A DNA stretch of 64,000 nucleotides from Pseudomonadota bacterium (GTDB lineage Bacteria; Pseudomonadota; Gammaproteobacteria; Steroidobacterales; Steroidobacteraceae). Numbering within the stretch: the first letter of the stretch is position 1; the number at the start of each line of letters is the position of its first letter. The position numbers and the translations under genes are program-made. Below, one piece after another: positions 50,041-57,430 of this stretch. Under the pieces are notes generated by a model. It was not told where the DNA came from and searched no databases. It worked only from the letters and a program-made list of their open reading frames with translations. The stretch spans positions 6,216 through 70,215 of the forward strand of contig JAEYUC010000048.1 in the NCBI GenBank assembly GCA_023433705.1, in the 5' to 3' direction.

Positions 50041-51114
50041 CTAGAGCGCCGCCAGCAACCTTTCGCCCGCCACCTGCTGGCGCCAGCCGCGCAGCAGCGA
50101 TACGTCACGCCGTCCGGACGCCAGCTTCTCGAGCTCGCGGCGTGTCGCGAGCACCTCCGCGCTGATTTCGAGCTGCTTCGCGACGTCGGCCACGACGTCC
50201 GCCAGGCGCTTCACGAGCGCCACCTGCGCGGCGTCGGGACGTTCGCGCTTCGGCAGTGGGGGCGGCGGATCGGGAATACCGCTGTCGCGTACGATCTGCA
50301 GCAGCTCTTCGCCGCACTTGCGAACCACGGATTCCGGCATCTCCGGCAAAGCGGCGAGCGCTTCGAGCGAACGCGGCAGGTGCAACACGATCTCGCGCAG
50401 CACCGCGTCGTCGAGGATCCATCCGCGCGGGCGATTGCGCTCGTCGGCGCGCCGCTCGCGCCAGGCGGCGAGCGACTGCGCGAGTTCGTGCCGCGCCGCA
50501 TCGAGCGTGGGCAACCCCTTGACCTTCTTCCAGGCGTCGGCCGGGGCGACACGCAGCACGTCCTCGTTGCCGAGGGCGGAAAGCTCCTCTTCGAGCCATG
50601 CGATGCGGTTCCGCGACGCGAGCGTCTCTAACAAGCTGTCGCGTAACGCGCCGAGATGCCGCACGTCGTCGAGGGCGTACTCCTGCTGCTCGGGCGAGAG
50701 CGGGCGGCGCGACCAGTCGGTGCGAGTGTGGGCCTTCGAGAGTTCCACGCCGAGCAGGCGGCGCGCGAGCTCCGCGTAGCCGATCTGCGCGGGATGCCCC
50801 GCGAGCGCGGCCGCGATCTGCGTGTCGAACACGGGGCGCACGAGCCCGACAGCCGGCAGCAGCACCTCGAGGTCTTGCCGCGCCGCATGCATGATCTTCA
50901 CGATTCCCGGCGCGGTCAGCGCGGGGACGAGTGCGGACAGGTCCGGCAGCGCGATGGGATCGATGCACACCGCCTCGCCATTCTGCGCGATCTGCAACAG
51001 GCACAACTCCGCGCGGTAGGTTTTCTCACGCATGAATTCCGTGTCGAGCGCAAGCGTGGACGCGCGCAGGGACTTGTCGGAAAACGCGGCGAGCGCCGCG
51101 GCGGTGTCGATCAT
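50041..51114 (-). CDS. rnd: Ribonuclease D
   Basis: A 357-residue DEDD-type 3'-5' exonuclease. LALDTEFMREKTY carries the first Asp and Glu, HAARQDLEVLL and VFDTQIAAAL the next Asp, and YALDDVRHL the last. It has two helical HRDC domains: RPRGWILDDAVLREIV is typical of the first. The enzyme trims tRNA precursors. I take ATG 51114 as start; the frame further upstream is a shadow of the divergent membrane gene. It is convergent with adk (12 nt between stops). Confidence 0.92.
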   Translation of the reverse strand: MIDTAAALAAFSDKSLRASTLALDTEFMREKTYRAELCLLQIAQNGEAVCIDPIALPDLSALVPALTAPGIVKIMHAARQDLEVLLPAVGLVRPVFDTQIAAALAGHPAQIGYAELARRLLGVELSKAHTRTDWSRRPLSPEQQEYALDDVRHLGALRDSLLETLASRNRIAWLEEELSALGNEDVLRVAPADAWKKVKGLPTLDAARHELAQSLAAWRERRADERNRPRGWILDDAVLREIVLHLPRSLEALAALPEMPESVVRKCGEELLQIVRDSGIPDPPPPLPKRERPDAAQVALVKRLADVVADVAKQLEISAEVLATRRELEKLASGRRDVSLLRGWRQQVAGERLLAAL

Positions 51115-51141
51115 CAAGGTCTGGAGACTCCGGGTGACGTG

Positions 51142-51147
51142 TACAAT
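51142..51147 (+). promoter_or_regulatory. -10-like TACAAT 12 nt before a start codon
   Basis: TACAAT at 51142-51147 lies 12 nt before the ATG at 51160, in the 45-nt gap between divergent rnd and the membrane-protein gene. The predicted leader is about 5-7 nt. A -35 match is weak. Confidence 0.4.
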
Positions 51148-51159
51148 CTTCGCCGCATT

Positions 51160-51711
51160 ATGCTTGGGAATCTGCGCGCATTGTTCAGCGTCATCGGCGA
51201 CATCGCGCTGTTGCGGCGCGGGCCCGAAAGCCTGCCGGCCTCGACAGCGCTGATGGCGGGCGCGGTCGCGCTGTATCTCGCCGTCTACGCGCTGTTGATG
51301 TCGATGGTTCCGAACGCTCCGCCGGACTGGCCGCTGCGGCTGCTCGTCGGAACCATCGTCACGCTGCTGGCGTTCGACATCGCGTTCCGCGTCACCCGGA
51401 AACGCGAGCGCTTCGTGCAGACGATCACCGCGCTTTTCGGTGTGAACGTGCTGTTCCTGCCCGCGTTGCTGCCGATGTCGTGGGCGCTGTTCGCATACGT
51501 GGAAAAGAACGATCCGAACGTCCCGGCGCCGTTCGCGCTCATGATCGTCACGACGGTGCTCGCCGTCTGGATGTTCGTCGTGCAGATTCGCATCGTGCGC
51601 GCCGCGTTCGAGTGGCCGGCTTTCGTATCGGTCGCCTTCATTCTCGGTCAGACTCTCGCGGGCGCCGTGGTCTTCGTGTTGCTGTTCGGCGTCCCCGTGA
51701 AGTCGGTCTAG
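51160..51711 (+). CDS. Membrane protein of unknown function
   Basis: A 183-residue protein with about four to five hydrophobic segments (ALMAGAVALYLAVYALLMSMV, LRLLVGTIVTLLAFDIAF, ALFGVNVLFLPALLPMSWALFAYV, LMIVTTVLAVWMFVVQI and FVSVAFILGQTLAGAVVFVLLF). It resembles small Yip1-like inner-membrane proteins that lie next to mpl or rnd in related bacteria. No catalytic motif is seen. It is followed by mpl after 7 nt, so they are probably co-transcribed. Confidence 0.8.
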   Translation: MLGNLRALFSVIGDIALLRRGPESLPASTALMAGAVALYLAVYALLMSMVPNAPPDWPLRLLVGTIVTLLAFDIAFRVTRKRERFVQTITALFGVNVLFLPALLPMSWALFAYVEKNDPNVPAPFALMIVTTVLAVWMFVVQIRIVRAAFEWPAFVSVAFILGQTLAGAVVFVLLFGVPVKSV

Positions 51712-51718
51712 GAAGTTC

Positions 51719-53122
51719 ATGCACGTTCACATTCTCGGCATCTGCGGCACGTTCATGGGCGGCATCGCCGCGATCGCCAAGGCCGCGGGGCATCGCGTCA
51801 CGGGCTCCGACAGGAACGTCTATCCACCCATGAGCACGCAGCTCGAGGCGCTCGGCATCGAACTCACGAGCGGCTTCGAAGCAGCGCAGCTCACGCCGCG
51901 GCCGGACGTGGTCGTCGTCGGTAACGTCATGACGCGTGGCGTGCCGGTGATCGAGGCGTTGCTCGACAGCGGGATTCCCTACACCTCCGGACCGGAGTGG
52001 CTGGCGCGCGAGGTGCTGCGGGACCAACACGTACTCGCGGTCGCGGGTACACACGGCAAGACCACGACGTCGAGCATGCTCGCGTGGATTCTCGAACATG
52101 CGGGTCTCGAGCCCGGCTTCCTGATCGGCGGCGTTCCCGGAAACTTTCCCGTGAGCGCGCGACTCGGCGGCCGGAAGTATTTCGTCATCGAGGCGGACGA
52201 ATACGACACCGCGTTCTTCGACAAGCGCGCGAAGTTCGTGCACTACCGACCGCGCACCGCGATCCTGAACAACCTCGAATTCGACCACGCCGACATCTAC
52301 GAGAACCTCGGCGCGATCCAGAAACAGTTTCACCACCTGGTGCGCACGATTCCGCCGTCCGGCCGCATTCTCTGGAATCACCGCGACCCGAACCTCGCGA
52401 CGGTGCTCGCGATGGGCGCGTGGACGCCGCGAGAAACCTTCTCGAAGGATCCGGGCCGCGAGGGCGCGGACGCTCCGCCACCGCCCAACTGGACGCTGCG
52501 GATGCCCGTCGGAAATGCGCCGCAGGATTTTTCCGAATTCGATGTGTTCCACGGGCCGGGGCAGCTCGGCCGGCTGCGCTGGTCGCTGCTCGGCGCGCAC
52601 AACGCGGAGAACGCGTTGGCCGCGATCGCCGCCGCGCATCACGTCGGCATTCCGCCGGAGAAATCGATCGCGGCGCTGGCAGAATTCCGCGGCGTGAAAC
52701 GACGACTCGAGCTGCGCGGGGAAGTGCACGGTGTCTCGGTGTACGACGACTTCGCGCATCACCCGACCGCGATCGCGCTCACCCTCGACGGGCTGCGCCG
52801 CAAGGTCGGCGGGAAGCGCATCGTCGCCGTGCTCGAGCCGCGGTCGGCCACCATGAAGATGGGCGTGCATCGCGACACGCTGGCCCCGTCGCTGGCCGCG
52901 GCCGACGCTGTCTGGATGTTCGCGCCGCCGGATCTCGGCTGGGACGCCGACGCGGTCGTCGCCTCGCTCGGCAGCAAGGGCAATCTCGCGCGCACGATGG
53001 ACGACCTGCTCGAGGGCCTGCTGCGCGCGACGAAATCCGGCGACCAGGTGCTCATCATGAGCAACGGCGGGTTCGGCGGACTGCACGGCAAACTACTCGA
53101 GAGGCTCGCGGGGAGATCCTGA
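51719..53122 (+). CDS. mpl: UDP-N-acetylmuramate:L-alanyl-gamma-D-glutamyl-meso-diaminopimelate ligase
   Basis: A 467-residue Mur ligase. ILGICGTFMGGIAAIAKAAGH is the MurC-type N-domain, VAGTHGKTTTSSMLAWIL (about 108-125) the ATP-binding P-loop, and VIEADEYDTAFFDKR, LNNLEFDHADIY and VKRRLELRG the following family blocks. C-terminal DDFAHHPTAIALTL and EPRSATMKMGVH match the glutamate-ligase fold of Mpl. The enzyme recycles the cell-wall tripeptide by attaching it to UDP-MurNAc, sparing de novo synthesis. ATG at 51719. Confidence 0.95.
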   Translation: MHVHILGICGTFMGGIAAIAKAAGHRVTGSDRNVYPPMSTQLEALGIELTSGFEAAQLTPRPDVVVVGNVMTRGVPVIEALLDSGIPYTSGPEWLAREVLRDQHVLAVAGTHGKTTTSSMLAWILEHAGLEPGFLIGGVPGNFPVSARLGGRKYFVIEADEYDTAFFDKRAKFVHYRPRTAILNNLEFDHADIYENLGAIQKQFHHLVRTIPPSGRILWNHRDPNLATVLAMGAWTPRETFSKDPGREGADAPPPPNWTLRMPVGNAPQDFSEFDVFHGPGQLGRLRWSLLGAHNAENALAAIAAAHHVGIPPEKSIAALAEFRGVKRRLELRGEVHGVSVYDDFAHHPTAIALTLDGLRRKVGGKRIVAVLEPRSATMKMGVHRDTLAPSLAAADAVWMFAPPDLGWDADAVVASLGSKGNLARTMDDLLEGLLRATKSGDQVLIMSNGGFGGLHGKLLERLAGRS

Positions 53123-53124
53123 CC

Positions 53125-53721
53125 ATGGCCGCGGAAAACAGCGTCATTCCCCTGTTTCCGCTCCATACCGTGCTCTTCCCCGGCGGTCCGCTGCCGCTGC
53201 GCATCTTCGAAACTCGTTACACGGACATGGTCCGCCGCTGCATGCGCGAGGAGCGGCCGTTCGGCGTGGTGCTCATCGACGAGGGCGACGAGGCCGGCGA
53301 AGTCGCGACGACCGCGACGGTGGGCTGCAGCGCCCGCATCGTGGATTTCTTCAAGCTCAAGGACGGCCTGCTCGGCATCTCCTGCATCGGCGGCCGCAAG
53401 TTCCGCGTGCGGCGCGTCTGGCGGGAGCACGATGGGCTGAACATGGCCGAAGTCGATTGGCTTCCCGAGGAAGCCGCGCTGCCGCTGCCCGCGAGCTGCG
53501 CGATCCTGCGCGCAACCGTGCAGAGCGCGCTCGAGGATCTCGAAGCGCAGTACACGCACGTCGAACGCAAACTCGACGACGCCGCCTGGATCGGCGGAAG
53601 ATTGACCGAACTACTGCCGCTCGCGCCCGGCGACAAGCAGAGCCTGCTCGAGATGGACGACCCCCTGGAGCGTCTCGATGCCTTGATGCAGTTGGTGCCG
53701 GGTGAGAAAAAACTGAGTTAG
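53125..53721 (+). CDS. Lon N-terminal substrate-binding domain protein
   Basis: A 198-residue protein consisting of only the Lon N-domain (PUA-like): IPLFPLHTVLFPGGPLPLRIFE, then VGCSARIVDFFKLKDGLLGISCIGGRKFRV and a helical second half. No AAA+ or protease domain is present. Such stand-alone proteins are common in proteobacteria and are of unknown function. The last seven residues VPGEKKLS (with the TAG stop) are encoded by the left arm of the inverted repeat at 53694-53721, so they are not part of the conserved domain. It starts 2 nt after mpl and is likely in the same operon. Confidence 0.85.
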   Translation: MAAENSVIPLFPLHTVLFPGGPLPLRIFETRYTDMVRRCMREERPFGVVLIDEGDEAGEVATTATVGCSARIVDFFKLKDGLLGISCIGGRKFRVRRVWREHDGLNMAEVDWLPEEAALPLPASCAILRATVQSALEDLEAQYTHVERKLDDAAWIGGRLTELLPLAPGDKQSLLEMDDPLERLDALMQLVPGEKKLS

Positions 53722-53768
53722 GACGCCGACGTACTTCGCGCTAACTCAGTCTTTTCTCACCCGGCACC
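53694..53768. repeat. 28-bp inverted repeat overlapping the 3' ends of two genes
   Basis: GGTGCCGGGTGAG... (53694-53721) is matched by CTAACTCAGTCTTTTCTCAC... (53741-53768), differing at one position over 28 bp, with a 19-nt spacer. The left arm supplies VPGEKKLS-stop of the Lon-domain gene; the right arm supplies VPGEKRLS-stop of the CPBP gene in the opposite direction; both TAG stops lie at the inner arm ends. A third copy of the sequence is at 23193-23227. The repeat can form a hairpin and probably serves as a bidirectional terminator. Confidence 0.9.
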
Positions 53769-54637
53769 GACCGGGCGTACCAACGGTACAGGACGTAGCC
53801 GATCACGATGGTCCAGCCGAGCACCATCCAGCCGATGAAGCCGTCGTAGTCGCTCATGAGGAAAGCGGCGGGGCCTGTCTCGTTGCGCACGGAGGTCTCG
53901 CGCACGACGGCGATGATCGCGACCCAGCTCGCATGCAGGCCCATGCAGGCGGCGATGTTCCCGGTGAGATGCCGCACGACGCCGAGGATGACGCCCACCG
54001 CGGTCAGGCACAGGAACGCGTCGAGAATGGCGAGCGGATCCGCGAAGCTGCGCAGCAATCCCGACAACATGACGAGCCCGGAGCCGGCGTCCACCTGTTC
54101 CGGCGGAATACGCGTCTTCGCGAAGAAATGCGATGCCGCATACACCAGCGACACGAGCGCGATGGCGCGCACCGCGCCCGATTCGCGCGCGATCGCCGTG
54201 TACATGATGCCGCGCATCGCGGTCTCCTCGAGCAGCGCGACCACGAGTCCCGTGCCGATCGCCATGAGGATCAGCGAAGTCCATCCACCCGCGTCGAGAT
54301 CGATTGTCGGCTTCAGCGCGCGCATGTCGAGCGCGACCATGGTCAGCAGCACCGGCAGCATCAGCACGGCGCCGAGCACGAACGCCTTCACGAGCTCGCG
54401 CAGGAAATCGCGCGCGGGCAGTCCGTAGCCGAGGCTCACGCGATCCGCCACGTGCAGCCGCCGCGCGACGAACAGGAATCCCACGAAGAACGTCAGCATC
54501 GCGATACGGCTCGCGACGCGATGGAACTTGAATTCGAAGCCGAGCGACTGGGTGAGCTCCCAGGCGGGATAGGCGAGCGCCGCGATGCCCGCGAGCGCGA
54601 GTGCGATCAGGCCGAGGAAGATCGCGAAGCTGCGCAC
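53741..54637 (-). CDS. CPBP family intramembrane metalloprotease
   Basis: A 298-residue membrane protein with about seven to eight hydrophobic segments. CPBP motifs: EETAMRGIMY (Glu137, Glu138, Arg142), SHFFA (His170) and CMGLHASWVA (His235), which are the metal- or prenyl-protease residues of the CAAX-protease/bacteriocin-processing family. The last seven residues VPGEKRLS are encoded by the repeat arm rather than by conserved protein sequence. The substrate is unknown. It is convergent with the Lon-domain gene, and downstream of the TraB/GumN gene, which is 24 nt upstream. Confidence 0.87.
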   Translation of the reverse strand: MRSFAIFLGLIALALAGIAALAYPAWELTQSLGFEFKFHRVASRIAMLTFFVGFLFVARRLHVADRVSLGYGLPARDFLRELVKAFVLGAVLMLPVLLTMVALDMRALKPTIDLDAGGWTSLILMAIGTGLVVALLEETAMRGIMYTAIARESGAVRAIALVSLVYAASHFFAKTRIPPEQVDAGSGLVMLSGLLRSFADPLAILDAFLCLTAVGVILGVVRHLTGNIAACMGLHASWVAIIAVVRETSVRNETGPAAFLMSDYDGFIGWMVLGWTIVIGYVLYRWYARSVPGEKRLS

Positions 54638-54661
54638 GACTCTCTGCGTCTGCCCGAAATA

Positions 54662-55585
54662 TCAGCGCGAGGCGCCCGCCGGCGCCTCGGGCAACTGATT
54701 GGCCTTGTAGCCCGCGCGCCTGAGCAGCGCGAGCAGGCCGTCGCGGCCGACGAAGTGCAACGTGCCGACGACGACGAGGTAGTCCTGGTCGTCATCGAGC
54801 AGATCGACGATCTTCGGCAGCCACTTGCGATTGCGCGCGCCGAGCAACTCGTCGTAAAGGCCCGGCGCCTGCGCGCGTTCTTTCTTGAACTCGCGCTCGA
54901 GGCCGCGCATGTCGCCCGCACGCCATGCCTCGACCAGGCGCGCGAGGTCGCGTTCGAGCGTGGGCATGTCGTCGACCGACTCGATCAGGAAACGCGTCTG
55001 CTCTTCCATGCTGCGCGCATCGAAGATGCTCAACTGGTCGATCACGGTCTCGAGTCCCTCGATCGGCTTGCTGTCGGCGCGCGCGCGATCCACGAGCTGC
55101 ATGTCGATGCCGAGCTGCGGATCGAACCCCGACTTCTGCAACGCGAACTGCGTGAGCACCATCGCGGCGGCCCACGGCTCGAGGCGCTGGATCACGATCT
55201 CGGGCACGTCGAGCGACAGCGCCGTCTGGTTGACGCGCGCGTAACTTTCCGCGCCGACGAGGTCGGCGAGCGACTGATCCTGCGGCAACGTGCCGCGCAG
55301 CGTCACGAATTGCATCGCCTCGAGCGGATCCATGTCGTCGAGGTCCACTTCCATGTAGACGACCTTCGCCGCGGCGTAGGCTCGTTCGAGCTGGGGAGAG
55401 AACTGGGCATGATCCTTCGGCAACGCGTGCACCGAGCCCGCGAGGTAGACGGTGTTGCGCTCGCCCTTGACGGACCACACCGCCGTTTCACCGCGCGCCA
55501 GCGCGACGCCGCAAGCCCACTGCAATAGCAGCAGGCCCGCGAGGCCGAGAGACAGGCCTCGCCGCGGCGCCTGGAAGGATTTCAT
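54662..55585 (-). CDS. TraB/GumN family protein
   Basis: A 307-residue protein with a signal peptide (SLGLAGLLLLQWACGVALA). The N-terminal GSVHALPKDHAQFSPQLERAY and C-terminal VVVGTLHFVGRDGLLALL are the conserved TraB/GumN signatures; they place paired His/Asp/Glu residues of a possible Tiki-like metalloprotease fold. The name GumN comes from the xanthan cluster, where it is not essential; its function here is unknown. ATG 55585 overlaps the stop of the upstream phosphodiesterase gene (ATGA). Confidence 0.85.
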   Translation of the reverse strand: MKSFQAPRRGLSLGLAGLLLLQWACGVALARGETAVWSVKGERNTVYLAGSVHALPKDHAQFSPQLERAYAAAKVVYMEVDLDDMDPLEAMQFVTLRGTLPQDQSLADLVGAESYARVNQTALSLDVPEIVIQRLEPWAAAMVLTQFALQKSGFDPQLGIDMQLVDRARADSKPIEGLETVIDQLSIFDARSMEEQTRFLIESVDDMPTLERDLARLVEAWRAGDMRGLEREFKKERAQAPGLYDELLGARNRKWLPKIVDLLDDDQDYLVVVGTLHFVGRDGLLALLRRAGYKANQLPEAPAGASR

Positions 55586-56349
55586 GCCGCGGATTCTGCG
55601 GCAGTCAGGAAATGCACGCCAGTGTCGATCGCGCCGTTCGAATGCATCGTGAGCAATCGATAGGCGGGCGGCAGGGCGTCGATGACGAATTGATCGGAAC
55701 GCGGCTGGAACTGCGCGCAGGTCGAAGGCGTCGCGAGCAGGCGCACGCCGCGGCGCGCACCCTCGAATGCCTGGTGAACGTGACCCCAGACCACGGCCTT
55801 CACCTGCGGGTGACTGTCGATGACGGACCAGAACTCGTTGGCGTTGGCGAGGCCGACGTTGTCGAGCCAGCGGCTCTGCATCGCGATCGGATGATGATGC
55901 AGGCAGACCATCGCGTGCCGTTGGCGCGCGCGGCCGAGATCCTCGTCGAGTTTCGTCAGCATCTCGCTCGAAATCCGGCCGCCGGCCTGGGCGGGCACGA
56001 CGCTGTCGAGCAACACGATGCGCCACGCGCCGATGTCGACCGGGCCGTCCAGTTCGAACGGACGGTCGGCGAGCGCCGCGCGCATCTGCGGGACGAAATC
56101 GTGGTTGCCGGGAATGCACAACACGGGCTTGCCGTAGCGCGCGAACAACCGGCGGAAATTGGCGTAACCCGTCGCGTCATCCTGCACGAGATCGCCCGTG
56201 ACGAGGATGGCATCGGCCACGGCCAGGTGACCGGAAGCGTCCGCGAGCGTGCGCTCGAGCGTCTCGAGCGTATTGACACCGCGCAGGGTCGCCGACGCAT
56301 CGCCAAACAGGTGGGGATCGGTGAACTGGATGACTCGGATGGCGCTCAT
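55582..56349 (-). CDS. cpdA: Metallophosphoesterase, 3',5'-cyclic-AMP phosphodiesterase-like
   Basis: A 255-residue calcineurin-like phosphoesterase of the CpdA class. Motifs: DPH (11-13), GDLVQD (52-57), GNHD (81-84), CLHHHPIA (around 145), and GHVHQAF (around 190), which together bind two metal ions. CpdA removes cAMP. The start ATG at 56349 is chosen because longer frames upstream have no natural composition. The ATGA overlap with the following TraB/GumN gene couples the two. Confidence 0.85.
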   Translation of the reverse strand: MSAIRVIQFTDPHLFGDASATLRGVNTLETLERTLADASGHLAVADAILVTGDLVQDDATGYANFRRLFARYGKPVLCIPGNHDFVPQMRAALADRPFELDGPVDIGAWRIVLLDSVVPAQAGGRISSEMLTKLDEDLGRARQRHAMVCLHHHPIAMQSRWLDNVGLANANEFWSVIDSHPQVKAVVWGHVHQAFEGARRGVRLLATPSTCAQFQPRSDQFVIDALPPAYRLLTMHSNGAIDTGVHFLTAAESAA

Positions 56350-56547
56350 TCGGCGGAACTCTACAAACATGCGGCGATGCGGCGGGTGATGCGCGTCACG
56401 GCATCCGACCCCACGCTGCATGGTGGTGAACCAGGTCGCAAACTACCTCGGAGAAAACGTGAAACGGCGTCGTCATAACGCGACTCTGGAAGGCGTCTTA
56501 CAAAAAATCGGGATACACATTGGTAAATTGTTAAAGTGTCGTCCGCC

Positions 56548-57258
56548 ATGAAGAGACCGGGCAAGAGCGATCCGAGCCGACCGCGCAAAGACGGCTACGA
56601 CTACAAGCGCGACTTCTATCGCAGCGCGACTGTCGCGGAAGACTACGACTTTCACCGCTTCAGCTCGCCCGAACGCCAGAAGCGCAACGCCCGCAAGTGG
56701 GCCGCGATCCGCAAGGCGCTGTCGAAGACGACTGGCGTGCACACGATCCTGGACCTGCCGTGCGGCACGGGCCGCTTCACGGGCGCGATGGCGCGCGAGG
56801 GCTACGAAATCGTCGGCAGCGACATCTCCCTCGAGATGCTGCAGAAGGCGGCCACGATTCCGCAGCCGCAGACGGGAGAGGGCAAACAACCTCCGATCCG
56901 CGGTTACGTGCAGGCCAACGCGGAAGCGCTTCCATTGCTCAACGATTCGCTCGACTGCGTCGTGAGCATCCGCTTCATGATGCACGTGGATCCGGTCACG
57001 CGCGTGCGCATGTTGCGCGAGTTCGCGCGCGTCTCGCGCCGCTGGGTCATCGTCGACTATCGGCACAAGTACACGTTCCGTTACGTTTCTTCACACACCC
57101 TCGGGAAGTTAGGCATCGGTCGCACGCCGCTGTCCCGTGTGTCGACCGCCGAGCTCCACGAGGAGTTCCGGCAGGCCGGCCTCGCGATCCGCGAAATCAT
57201 CCGGGTGTCCGCGCCGCTGCTGTCGGACAAGTGGATCGTGCTCTCCGAGCGCGCCTGA
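56548..57258 (+). CDS. Class I SAM-dependent methyltransferase
   Basis: A 236-residue protein with motif I ILDLPCGTGRF, then VGSDIS (motif II) and ALPLLNDSLDCVVSIRFMMH (motif IV region). The Lys/Arg-rich N-terminus resembles ubiquinone- or lipid-type methyltransferases; it carries YDFHRFSSPERQKRNARK, a basic segment which may contact RNA or membranes. The substrate is unknown. I chose ATG 56548 as start; GTG 56536 is in frame and cannot be excluded. TAAAGT lies 10 nt before the ATG, another short-leader case. Confidence 0.8.
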   Translation: MKRPGKSDPSRPRKDGYDYKRDFYRSATVAEDYDFHRFSSPERQKRNARKWAAIRKALSKTTGVHTILDLPCGTGRFTGAMAREGYEIVGSDISLEMLQKAATIPQPQTGEGKQPPIRGYVQANAEALPLLNDSLDCVVSIRFMMHVDPVTRVRMLREFARVSRRWVIVDYRHKYTFRYVSSHTLGKLGIGRTPLSRVSTAELHEEFRQAGLAIREIIRVSAPLLSDKWIVLSERA

Positions 57259-57366
57259 CGGAGCCTTCCGGACGCCCGCGGCGACGCCGGCGGACGATGT
57301 CCACGAGACAATGAAGCCCTGCACCTGTGCCGGCATGGTGCGCTCCGGACAGGGCGCGGCCGGCAG

Positions 57367-57386
57367 GGGCGATTTTCGCCCTTTCC
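57367..57386 (+). terminator. Weak hairpin before tkt
   Basis: GGGCGA (57367-57372), a 3-nt loop TTT and TCGCCC (57376-57381) form a 6-bp stem, followed by TTTCC. It may end transcripts from the methyltransferase gene (stop at 57258). Low stability, so weak support. Confidence 0.3.
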
Positions 57387-57389
57387 GGG

Positions 57390-57418
57390 TTGCCCCCACC
57401 CCCCACGTAGCGGACAAT
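57390..57418 (+). promoter_or_regulatory. Promoter for the tkt-gap-pgk block
   Basis: TTGCCC (57390-57395) and GACAAT (57413-57418) are separated by 17 bp. Transcription should start near 57425, giving a leader of about 6 nt before the tkt ATG at 57431. The discriminator GCGCGCCC is very GC-rich, as seen with promoters sensitive to stringent control, though that regulation is not shown. Confidence 0.6.
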
Positions 57419-57430
57419 GCGCGCCCTTTT

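Noticed and set aside
53933..55528. A 531-codon plus-strand frame opposite the CPBP and TraB/GumN genes
   Set aside because: It runs through two well-supported genes on the other strand and has no natural composition.
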